A stretch of 64,000 bases of DNA. Source: Labyrinthula sp. Ha. Taxonomy: Eukaryota > Sar > Bigyra > Labyrinthulida > Labyrinthulaceae. This document shows positions 33,537 through 43,262 of this stretch, one piece after another. The notes below the pieces were generated by a model that was not told where the DNA came from, made no database searches, and was given only the letters and a program-made list of their open reading frames with translations. The stretch is from positions 186,001 through 250,000 of the forward strand of contig JAALGZ010000024.1 of assembly GCA_015227615.1 (NCBI GenBank), in the 5' to 3' direction. A program made the translations under genes and the position numbers. Each line of letters opens with the position of its first letter. Position 1 is the stretch's first letter.

Positions 33537-35057
33537 TTATGCGTGTTTTATTAAGTGTTGCTCCAACTTCATGGAAATTTTAGGAGTTCTGATTTGCTTT
33601 TTTGCCGCCTCTATCCGTAGCTGAACAAGTTCATTTATCAACAAATCTATTAGCTCTTTGTCTTTTATGCTACTGGATACTGATTTTCGAAGGTTTATTT
33701 TCAAGTCATCTAATATATCTTGAGCTTCTTCTAAAGTCAGATTCTTCTTACTTCTCAACTTCTTAAACAAAAAAGAACAAGTGGAAACCAAGAAGAACAA
33801 TAAGCTCAAGGATCTTACACCTAGAGTAAGGTCACGATTGAGAGTTTCGAAATTGAGTGCATCTGAAATAAGTCCCCTTGAAAGCAAATATTTCAACATT
33901 TCTGGAAGCAAATAATGCTCACCAAAATAAATAGAAAATAAGATAAGACTCGAAGTTAATCGCATTTCTTTTAGCATAGTAAATGATGTGAAAAACAAAA
34001 TAGAAAACCAAGAAAAAGAATAAAACACAAGGGTCTCTAAGCTCTGAAGTGTCAAGTTAGAGTTCAAACTGAAATAGAAGATCTGATCGAACAAAGGCTG
34101 CCAAGCGGAAAAAGTTTGATCTATGTTCTCTTGCAGTTTTTTCATTGACTTTGAATTCTCAACCAAAAGAAAGGTACTTTCTTTCAACTCAGAACTTATC
34201 GAAGAAGAATATTCTCCAAGCTCTTGAAGCTTATGCATGACATTCTTTGAAATCAAATCCTGAACTGCTTCTGTTCGGTTCACAATTACGTCCAATGACT
34301 TTTCTTGAGTTTTAGAAAGGTTTTCCTGATGAAGAAAAAGTTCTTTTAGAGTGGCTTCTGAAGTTTCCAGTCCTCTTTCCAACTCGTATTTCTGCTGTTT
34401 GAGAACTTGAAACGTCTGCTTTGTTTGTTCTTGCATGTCGGAAAAAAATACATTCTGTTGATCCTGAATTTGTCCGTTGACATGTAATATGTTATCGGTG
34501 TTAACGGACAACTCTTGAATGTTTTGATTCGAGATTATTGTATTTTTATGCAACACTGAAATTAGTTCTTCAACACTTGTTTGCCATCTATCTTGATTAA
34601 TTTCAAAACAAATCCTTTCCGCAGCTAAATAAAACATGGAATAAATCTGAAAATCAGATTCTGTCATCTTATCAAAGCACTGTTTTTTATTTCTACAGTG
34701 GTATGAAGGCCGGTTATGGGAAGCTAGATGGCAATTTGTAACTTGAAGAGTGAATTCTTCTCTCCAAGATTTTCTTTCTTCATTTGAGTTTAAATTCTTA
34801 CAGTCGCTTTCTTGTAAGAGTATGTTTCCAATTGATTGACGGCATTCATCGAGAAAACCTACTCTGCTAAAAATTTGCTCTACTTCATAAAAATCAGGAT
34901 TATTTTTTTTTGAAGGAGTTGAATATTGTTCACTTATAGACAGGATTCTCGATTTCTCGATCAATCTCGGTTTCCTTTCGTTCTTCCTCATTGAAAATGG
35001 CCAAAAACAACTATAAAGCTGAACATTAGCCATCAAAATGATAAGAAACAAGTTCAT
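33537..35057 (-). CDS. GEX1: GEX1/Brambleberry/Kar5-like karyogamy (nuclear membrane fusion) protein
   Basis: A single exon of 506 residues. Signal peptide at 1-17. A Cys-rich domain (about 66-150) has C72, C86, C109, C121, C127 and C150, including LQVTNCHLASHNRPSYHC. That matches the family pattern of a Cys, a long helix, LT-x-C, then a Gly/Arg-Pro turn and a Cys. A long coiled coil rich in Gln, Glu and Leu follows (about 165-325), then hydrophobic segments near 343-366, 374-390 and 412-431, and a helical basic tail. Known: Kar5 (yeast), Tht1, Brambleberry (zebrafish) and GEX1 (plants, Plasmodium, Chlamydomonas) share exactly this layout and act in nuclear envelope fusion after gamete fusion. 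Inferred: this organism has a sexual cycle. It shares a 314-bp divergent intergenic region with the CDF-like transporter. Confidence 0.75.
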   Translation of the reverse strand: MNLFLIILMANVQLYSCFWPFSMRKNERKPRLIEKSRILSISEQYSTPSKKNNPDFYEVEQIFSRVGFLDECRQSIGNILLQESDCKNLNSNEERKSWREEFTLQVTNCHLASHNRPSYHCRNKKQCFDKMTESDFQIYSMFYLAAERICFEINQDRWQTSVEELISVLHKNTIISNQNIQELSVNTDNILHVNGQIQDQQNVFFSDMQEQTKQTFQVLKQQKYELERGLETSEATLKELFLHQENLSKTQEKSLDVIVNRTEAVQDLISKNVMHKLQELGEYSSSISSELKESTFLLVENSKSMKKLQENIDQTFSAWQPLFDQIFYFSLNSNLTLQSLETLVFYSFSWFSILFFTSFTMLKEMRLTSSLILFSIYFGEHYLLPEMLKYLLSRGLISDALNFETLNRDLTLGVRSLSLLFFLVSTCSFLFKKLRSKKNLTLEEAQDILDDLKINLRKSVSSSIKDKELIDLLINELVQLRIEAAKKQIRTPKISMKLEQHLIKHA

Positions 35058-35371
35058 TTTCTTTTTTGTTTTATTTTCCTCTCTCTATGAAATAATTCTC
35101 ACTTATTTGAATATAAGAACCTCATAGTTGTCCGTTAACCGGAATTAGAAATAATTTTGGGAAAGTCAAAATTTGTCTATGCGAAATTTGGTTATGTGGC
35201 CCATTAAAAATAATCTAAAACGAAAAGAAATCATAGAAAAACTCGTGGAGACAACAACTTGACTAAATCGTATTGTAATAAACCAAATAGAAATAAATAT
35301 CATTTATATCTGGGTGAACTTTAGGATATACGCTTTAGTTTTCAATAAGAGCAGAAAGAAGCCTCAGTATA
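35058..35371. promoter_or_regulatory. Bidirectional intergenic region of the karyogamy and transporter genes
   Basis: 314 bp between two divergent start codons. It contains TCCGTTAACCGG (35131-35142), a palindrome-like CCGTTA/TAACCG word also found near other starts in the window. Otherwise AT-rich. Promoter role is inferred from position. Confidence 0.35.
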
Positions 35372-36134
35372 ATGGAAGAAGGAGGAAATCACAACGTAGT
35401 CGTTTTGTCCCTTGCAGCTGTGACCTTCATTGGCTTCGCAATAGCTGAAATGGTCGCATCTTTCTCTTCAAACTCACTTTCACTCTTTGGCGATGCTGCT
35501 ACAATGATAGTTGACGCCAGTACATCTTTTCTTCCTTTAGTAACCTTTAGTGACGTACGGATTTAACATGTACGCTGAATGGAGAAAATCTTCTGAAGAA
35601 ATAAGTTTAGAAACTTCTAGCCAACTTGAAATTTACTCACCACTTTTTTCAGTATGCATACTTTATATTCTATGTTGCTACGTCATCTACGACTCTTGGC
35701 TAACATTGTCCAAAGCTGACACTGACACTCCTGATGTTAATGAAGGAACGATGTTTATTTTCTCTATTGTGAATTTAGTTATTGATGTGGTGAATATCTT
35801 TGCATTTTACTTTGCCAATAACAAGAAAGATAATGCAAACATGTGTTCTGCTTTGACACATGTGGCAGGAGATACATTGAGAAGCTTAGCTGTACTTGGA
35901 GCTGCTTTTTATGCAAAGGAGGAGAACGTAAACTCAGCCAAAGCAGACGCATATGCTGCAATTTTTGTTTCATTAGTCATTTTCGGCACATCTGTTCCAT
36001 TAATCCAGCTTTTGAAAGAGAAGTTTAAATTGTTGAGTGAACTAAGAAAAGAAAAAGAAAGTGAGGGAAAAGATTTGGAAGAAAATTTGCTAGATAATGA
36101 AAGAGATGATTCAATAGAAGTAGAAGACGAATAA
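35372..36134 (+). CDS. CDF-family (cation diffusion facilitator)-like membrane transporter, 2 exons
   Basis: Exons 35372-35519 and 35551-36134 give 243 residues with about six membrane helices (near 10-28, 35-56, 79-98, 114-137, 145-168, 176-196). The second helix reads SLSLFGDAATMIVDAMTYGF and the fifth reads THVAGDTLRSLAVL, the two CDF metal-site helices. In CDF zinc transporters the site is His or Asp plus Asp in helix 2 and His plus Asp in helix 5. Here helix 2 offers Thr44 and D48, and helix 5 offers H153 and D157, so one ligand position is changed. The protein lacks a His-rich loop and ends in a short acidic tail instead of the usual cytoplasmic metal domain. Inferred: a divalent-cation transporter of unknown specificity, or a divergent relative. 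It converges on PDCD2/Tsr4 (46 bp apart). Confidence 0.75.
35520..35550 (+). other. Intron (31 nt) of the CDF-like gene
   Basis: GTACAT...ACCTTTAG. It joins TMIVDA to MTYGFNMYAEW within membrane helix 2, in frame. Confidence 0.85.
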
Positions 36135-36180
36135 AACTTGGTGTCCTTAAAGCTAAACCTTCTATTCTTGTAATTTTCTT

Positions 36181-37213
36181 TCAATCTGCCGGGATGAAAA
36201 TTACTTCACCTTGACTAATAGAAAAATCTTCATTGGTTTGAATACAGTAATTTGAACAGGTTAAAATAACAAGTGCTGAAAAATCAAGATCTGCAAAAAT
36301 ATTTTCATTCAACTTGATTAGAAAATTTATAATCTGAGGAAGAATTTGAAGTTGAATTGAATATTTCTCAGAGCAAACATGACACCTTTTAGTTAACTTT
36401 TTCGTGAGTGTGTTATAAAATTTATTTTCTATTTTAGAAAAAGATATAATTTCTTCTTGTTTTGTACAAAATCGAATAACTTGATTTGGATATGATGATA
36501 TTGCTTTCTTAAAATTCTTTCGTATTTTTTCTTCAGCTGTTGATCTTTCATATTTTTCCTGAACATCAGAACTAGAAGAATTAATCATAGACTTATCTCC
36601 ATTCATAAATAAACTCAGTTCTTTATCTTTTTCTAAGTACTCTTGTAATAAAATATCTACATTTTTATCTTTTTTTTTTAGCTTCTTTGAAATCTTATCT
36701 TCAAAAATAACAACTCTAAACCCTTGAAAACAAATATTCTCAGTCTTTTGTTTGTTGATTATATTCTCTTTTTTTTGTTCTTGCATAATAGTATTTAAAA
36801 GATCATTTAGATCAACCGAAGAATCATCTTCTTGATCAGAAACATTTTTATGATTATTTTCCTCTTCTTCTTTCACAATTAGATTAGTTGTTCTATAAAC
36901 AAGGATTTTTACAAAAATCCTAAAATTATGTAAAAAAGAAAATATACTTTTTACATTTCAAAGTGCACAAATAGAGAAATATTTTTTTATGGGTTAAAAA
37001 TTGCTTTTCTATAAGTGTTTCTAGAGGTACTTGCAGGAACAAGCTTCCGCTATTCTTACAAACGGGACAATTCTGTATAGATAAGTAATCTACCTTTTCT
37101 TGGATATTTGATGGTAAAACTGGGATTTCTCCTATATAGGCATCGTAGTTTGGGGTATTTGGGTCCAGTTGGATACATGATTCTATTGAGTCTTCTATTA
37201 TTCCAATCCACAT
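36181..37213 (-). CDS. PDCD2/Tsr4-like ribosome assembly chaperone, 2 exons
   Basis: Exons 37213-36948 and 36919-36181 give 334 residues. The N-terminal half has a zinc-binding pattern C49-PVC52 ... C83-xxx-C87 after a DAYIGEIPVLP segment that matches the family's Gly-x-Pro-x-x-Leu start. A long acidic/Lys-rich linker (about 105-225) follows. The C-terminal PDCD2_C domain has SSYPNQVIRF (about 231-240), CHVC (268-271), SIQLQILPQIINFL and a final C310-SNY-C314. Known: PDCD2, PDCD2L and yeast Tsr4 bind the 40S protein uS5 (Rps2) co-translationally and deliver it to pre-40S particles. Inferred: the same job here. The middle is low-complexity and AT-rich, as in other genes of this window. It converges with the CDF-like gene. 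Confidence 0.85.
36920..36947 (-). other. Intron (28 nt) of the PDCD2/Tsr4-like gene
   Basis: On the minus strand it reads GTATAT...AATTTTAG. It joins CTLKCKK to IFVKILVYRT, the zinc-site to strand transition expected in the family. Confidence 0.85.
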
Positions 37214-37905
37214 ATTCTATTCACTGTCTGTGGTAATGTGATACTGAGATTAAACAACTTAATTGTACTTCCAATGTATAATTATTGTAGATGTTCTTAC
37301 TTAAGCGAGTTGCAAGTTATATTAGGCTTGGAACTTATAGCTAAATAAGAAGCAAAATAATTCAATTTGGACTGAAGCTTAATATCTTCAGTAACTGCAA
37401 CCGCTATGGTAAGGTTGTGAACTAGAACAATTAAAATTACACACCTTATTTCCTGCTTGTACTAGTACGTTCCTTCATAACAGAGCCTCTATGTCCTCTA
37501 TGAAAATGAAAATGATTTTTCTTAACTTAGCTTATTTAATTATTGTGTGTACAATAGTGCGAAAATAAGTAGGATGTAGCAATATGAAGAAGTTGTATTT
37601 AAGATAGGTATATATATATAGTTAGCTTAATTAATATGATTTGGTAGATTTCTAATGATCTAATTGATCCGTTATCTATGTCAAGAGCAGTTATAGTTAC
37701 GGGAAACTAATAGAATTAAGGGAAAAGATAAAAGTGGAATAAAAATATTACATAGATCCAGGTGAAGCTAAAATTGATCAAGAAGATAATAGTTACTGTA
37801 TTTAATTCTTAAGAGTTGTACCCAACCTATCGAATCCGACGTCACAGTTTTACCAGATTGATTCATTGTTATAACAAGCATCAGGTTGAGAGAATTCAAA
37901 GATTA
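37214..37905. other. Intergenic region, no feature seen
   Basis: AT-rich DNA upstream of the PDCD2-like gene, including a short TA dinucleotide run near 37610-37620. Confidence 0.45.
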
Positions 37906-38279
37906 TGACGAGATTACGAGGCGATAGGCAGAGATATATGGAAGAGATGAAAAGACGTTTAGAACAAGAAGATGAAAAGAGATAACAGAATCAGGAGGAC
38001 GAAAAGATGGAGTTGTTTAGTTCTGGCCCGTATTTAGAGAAAGAAGCCGCCGAGGCAGAAAATATGGTGGAAGATGAAGTGTCAGATGAGGAGGAACATA
38101 AGGCGGCTAATGCAGAGGTGAAAGAAGTCGTTAGCTCCCGGGCGAAAGAGAACGAAGCGTCTACCTTAGAAAAAAGGATCGCCGAAGAGACTAGCCGCAT
38201 TGTAAGTATGAAGGTGAAGGGTTTGGATAGCCCCAAGAGAGATGTACCAACTGGAGGGGCTAATATATCCATAGACTAA
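37906..38279 (+). other. Isolated charged, coiled-coil-like coding fragment
   Basis: A frame starting at ATG 37906 (MTRLRGDRQRYMEEMKRRLE...) stops at 37984-37986. A second frame with ATG 38007 runs 90 residues to 38279, very rich in Glu, Ala, Lys and Ser. Base composition is clearly less AT-rich than the surroundings. It has no recognised domain. It may be a decayed exon of a lost gene or part of the nearby element-rich region. Confidence 0.35.
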
Positions 38280-38799
38280 ACCATAAGAGTTTTGGGTTTC
38301 ATCATAATATCTAGGAGTTCATTCTCATTGTTCTTTCTTCTCTTCATTTCCACGGCTTGTGACAACAATAAATACCACGGGTTTAAAGATTAATTCTCGG
38401 TTATTAACTTAAAGTCGGCCTTAAAATGTTGACTAATGTCAACTGCAAGTATTGAACGATTAATATGTCTGAAGAATCTACTGAACAAGGTTATTACTGT
38501 ATTTAATTGGTCTTAAATGGGTGTTTCATTTTTTATCAACGTCCTTGATTTTTGGATAAAATCCCTCAAATAGAGCAATGGAACTGTTGCAATCCTACCA
38601 ATATTCTTTAAAGTTTGCACTAAAAAGTTGTCTCGATTTTGCGAAAACCCTTCCGCACGATCCTATAAGTCCACAGAAACTAAAACCAAACAGAATATCT
38701 TTGCGGTGTAGCATGGTCACTTTTTATTAATAAAGAGTATACTTATTCATATTGGTACAGAGAACTCAGAGCCATAAAAAGGTAAATTCTTAAGATGTT

Positions 38800-41250
38800 T
38801 GATGTTAGCGATCAATAACTTAGTTTTATTTCATACTTCCCTTGAATTATCCCCACGTTGACCGTGAAGAGTGCTGTCTTATCATCATCGTTCAGTACAT
38901 TTTTCATGAAGCTTTACATCAACATTTGGGGTTTGCTTTGAATGACATAGTCTGGCAATTGGCACTCTTCCAGTAGCTGCAATTTCAAGAAGCTATATGT
39001 TCGAATTACTCTGAAAGCTTACATTGAAACACTTGAGTAAAATGTCCACGGTCTTAATGCAATATGACATAATAATTCTATTTTTTAAGTTCTATAGTAT
39101 TTTCTCACTATCTCATACAATACCAAGCTCAAAATACACAACTATCATAAATATAAATACCGTCGCTCTTGGTACAAACCGTATACCAGCACTTCTTAGT
39201 TCAATCTTGATACCAGCACTTCTTGGTACACCTCAACATTCATTACATGTTTTCTTGTTTTTCGTTTCTTTCATCTTTCCTCTTAAATAACCAATCATGC
39301 CTTTTTTAAATCCCAATTCTTTCCAACCGGTATCACTAAAATATCAGCTTCATTAACTTCTTTCTTGACATGAACTATTATCCACCCTTCGTCCTCTATC
39401 AACTGCGTTAAAAATAACAATTTATTTCCAGTTTTTTGCTCCTGCTATAAGAATCCTTGGTGAGAAGTTTGCGAGGTGTACGTTCATTCTCATTCTTATC
39501 GCATTCATTTTTCAGTTTTAGATCGGAAAACTTTGAAGTTTATCAATAAGCATTTAGTCTCTTCAAGAATACTCGAGAATGTAACAATTTCACTTTCAAT
39601 GAATGTCGTAGCTAAAATCTATTGATTCTTCGTTTTATATAGCAATACTTGAGTGTTGAATTTCAAAAAGTATCTGGTCATAGAGAGAAATCTTTTAATT
39701 GGGGCACAAGAAGCGTCAAAAAACATTCGACAACCAGTTTTCCTTCCTCTATTCGCATATGAGAGCACATTTTACGTAGTTTATAAGTATCTCGCGACTT
39801 AGCTGGCTACATTAAAATGAAAGCTTGAAGAGTTGTTCGCTTATTCATCAAGTATGCTCACGATGCATGCGATATCTTGCATAAGAATGCTACAGATGTG
39901 TGTTAAAGAACTGACACCTGGTAGATACTTTTCTTCAGCTCTATTTATTTACTAGAGTTACCCTTTTTACTAAGAGCATTTGAGAATACGGACACCTTTT
40001 TCTTTGTAAATTTAGAAAGATGGAGCTAAATTACCAACGTAGCTTACATCAGTCAGATAAATAAATTCATTATAATTTGAGCTTTAAACCTAACGTGGAT
40101 ATTGGCGTTCGATGCATTTTTTACCATGTATTTTTCTTTGCTAATTTAAAATTCAGTTTATTTCTCGTATATTGTCTGATAAAAAAGGATATCATCGGCG
40201 TGTAATAGAACCACCATATTCCTTGACGTGTGTTTCAACCCTAATTTCCCCTTCGTATTGGCAAAAGAAAAACTAAATCAAGCAACACACTGGCAATTTC
40301 ACGACACTAATATAAAGGTCCTTCTTTATATCTTTACACAACCTTGTTAATCTTCCAGATCTTTCCTTGTAATTTCTTTCTTAACTTTAAAGGTAACTTA
40401 GAGTAGTAAATTTCATCTAATTTTATATGTAAAAACGTTTTTCCAATGTCTAATGGAACGTTTGTATAATCCTTAAATGAAATAAACAACAAATATCGGA
40501 TCAGCTCAATTTTTGAAGTTGGAGAATAGTACTTTTGAAATTCCTTTGGGTAATCACCCCGTGCTACAAAACAGCACTTAAATATATTCTTGTAGTCTAA
40601 ATTGTCATGTTTCTTGTTTAAAGGTTTGAATAATAGGGATTATTTGCTTCCATTAAGGTCCCTTATCGCTCATAACTTTTAGTTCTTCAACAATAAGTAG
40701 ATTATCTTAATCTTTATAACATGCTTCAAACCATTTTGTTGTATCAGGTTTGGATTAAATCTGATAATTATTTCTGTGAATAAAATGGTCTTTTGATAGT
40801 ACAGAATATGTAAATTAAATTAAATATAGGTGATGAAATTGGAGTCCGATATTCTCAAGCAAATGTGTTGTATCACCTGCTGGTATTTCATCATAAATTA
40901 GCCGGTTTGGTTTATTTTAACTTCAAGAGGGCTTTTCACAATGAGGTTGTTATTAATATCTGGTTCATTTTCTTGGACAGTATTTTACCCTGATTCGCAT
41001 TTTCATTGTGATTTTATGTCTTCTATGGTAGTGTGGCATTCAGTAGTTCAGCGTGCTTCGACAAAAAACGATCCCTGACAGACTGGTTATTAATAGAAAA
41101 TAGTCCCATTACACTATTTTGTAAGGTGCTTTCAGGTTCATTTTCAAGGTTTCTAAAATAAACTGTTGGGACTTTGTTCGCAACCTTAACCGATAGCAAA
41201 AGAACCTTTGCAAACATCTCAGTTTCATCGGGGTCAACATATCACCAAAA
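38800..41250 (-). mobile_element. Ty1/copia LTR retrotransposon fossil (reverse transcriptase and RNase H parts)
   Basis: Minus-strand relics in copia order: reverse transcriptase with a recognisable catalytic-site region (near 40.2 kb), RNase H pieces (near 39.75 and 39.55 kb) and the typical end of the copia RNase H region (near 38.9 kb). It is broken at many points and terminal repeats were not found, so it is old. It is the complementary half to the fossil at 24-26.1 kb, but on the opposite strand, so the two need not come from one insertion. Confidence 0.65.
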
Positions 41251-41748
41251 TGCACCAGGTAGGTCTACCTCAAAACTACAGCTTATGCCAAAATGATCTT
41301 TAAATATTTAACTGAATCCTGTGTTATATTAACGTGTTTATTCCGCTCATAGCTAAAATTTCCAGAATCGACATTCTTTTCTGAGAGATAAGATATGCTT
41401 GATCGCTGTGTAGAAAAATACCTCTAGTGCTAGTATGTTCTACTGATGCGTTGCTAACAGAGATGGTCGAGTCAACAAACTTGTATCCTACCAACACCAT
41501 CTTTTTTCATAGCTACTTTTAGATGCTAAAGTCTGCCTGCAGTTATTACAAAAATTTAGTCCTGATCTTCCACTTGTTTTGCTTTAAAGGAATGGAACTA
41601 CTTTGCAAAATCTTAAATAATCAAGATAGAGGGAACGTTTAGCAGGTGTTCATTTAATTTCTTTTTTATTTTCTTTGTCTTGGCCTTTGTTACATATGAG
41701 AGAATTATAAAGGTAGCATAATAAATAGAATAAAAATAGTCGGCTAAT

Positions 41749-42117
41749 TTACATTTGTTCAGTAATAAGGTTAAGTAATAAGCTTACTGAAAGAAGAATA
41801 AGTTTCATCATAATAGCCTTCTTCCAAATGCACTCCTTCGGTGGGATCAATATTAGTAACCAGCGAGGCACTTTTGCCCCACCATCATCCTGCGTCAACT
41901 TTCTTGGCTTCGGCGCTGATGTAATATCCAACGTTATCCCGTTTCTTTCCATGGTTGTTTTTCCAATAAGTACATCATTGCGTGCATCTGAGTTAATGAG
42001 GAAAATCTCGACCGGTTTCAGAGCAAGTTTCAACTTCCCTTGTGTTAATATAACTCTAGCCTTAGCCGTCTTTTCAAATAAAAACGTTGTACCATCTTGG
42101 AACTCCATCATCTTCAT
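41749..42117 (-). mobile_element. Aspartic-protease-like retroelement fragment (fossil)
   Basis: A minus-strand frame whose middle looks like a retropepsin-type fold (a strand ending in an Asp-containing turn, then an Ile/Leu-Gly segment). It could be the upstream part of the neighbouring copia relic or a separate Gypsy-like piece. Fragmentary; family uncertain. Confidence 0.35.
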
Positions 42118-43262
42118 AAACTGCAGCTTCTCAAACTCAAATCCTTAATCCTTCATTATATTGAATGAAGCAATGCTTCCTGTGCTTTCATTGTCATCCA
42201 TACCCTGAATAGTAATGTCATATTTTTTTGTCTTAAGGTGGCGCATCATACTGGGTTTTGACAAAGCCTAATTCCAGCCCCACACTGTTTTGCTGTTGGT
42301 TTCTGTTTCATACTTTTGGGCAATTTAATGGGGAATTTCTCATTTTTTACTTGATACCTGCTAACTTCCTACTTGAAGGAGGTGTAGCTTTCATTCGATC
42401 TTCATACTTTCATCCCTTTCAAAAAAAATTGAATTCTTTCCTAAATGAGATCGGAGAGTAGAATACATGTCGATCACCTATTTTTTAGCTGTTGTGTTTT
42501 ATTCAAATATATTAATATTTTTCATATTCTTCCTTGTTTCGTCAGCGTGTTATTAATATCTTGATCCTTTTCACAAACTGTTGATTTCATGGGTTATCTG
42601 ACTTGAAACATCTTTATCTGTATCATAGGTGCGTTTAACAGCCTTTCCGTTCATTTAACTAAAAATCTTATTCATCTTCTTGCTCGCTAGCTTCTTTTCT
42701 TCCTCATTCTTATGACTTGTTTCTTTGTTGGTTTTAAATTATATTTTTGGCAATTGTGTTATTGATAGTTCCAGCTTGAATACCCTTCTAAAGGCTAGCT
42801 GCCATAAAAACTATGTCTTCTTTGAGCTACTTGTAAATATTGCAAACATTCTTAATCACAAAGTATCATGCTTCAACCTGTTAAATTTAATAGTTTTCAT
42901 CTACCCAAATTTCAAAAAATATTAAAGACATCAATATCGAGGATTGAGTCTAATTTTATAATATCGTAGGAACGGTGTATCCTTATTTGAATAATTTGTC
43001 TATTCTGAGTATAGTGTGTGACTCCCTAAAAAAGTGTGTAACTTAATTTATAAACCATTGGGTTCCCATATTTATATCACTGGAATAATATCTTATAATT
43101 AATATTTAATTATATATGAAAAGTAACTCTTGGAAACGATAGCTGAAACGAAGTTCATGTCTTTTTTGGACATCTGTATGGAAAGAAACCGTTAATTTGA
43201 ACTGTTACCACAATGATACATTACTGTGACACATCCCTTTTCCAATCTTTGTGGCAGTAAGA
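42118..43262. other. Intergenic region upstream of XPD
   Basis: No supported gene. AACCGTTAAT at 43187-43196 lies about 70 bp before the XPD start codon. Possible further decayed element sequence at 42.1-42.5 kb. Confidence 0.4.
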
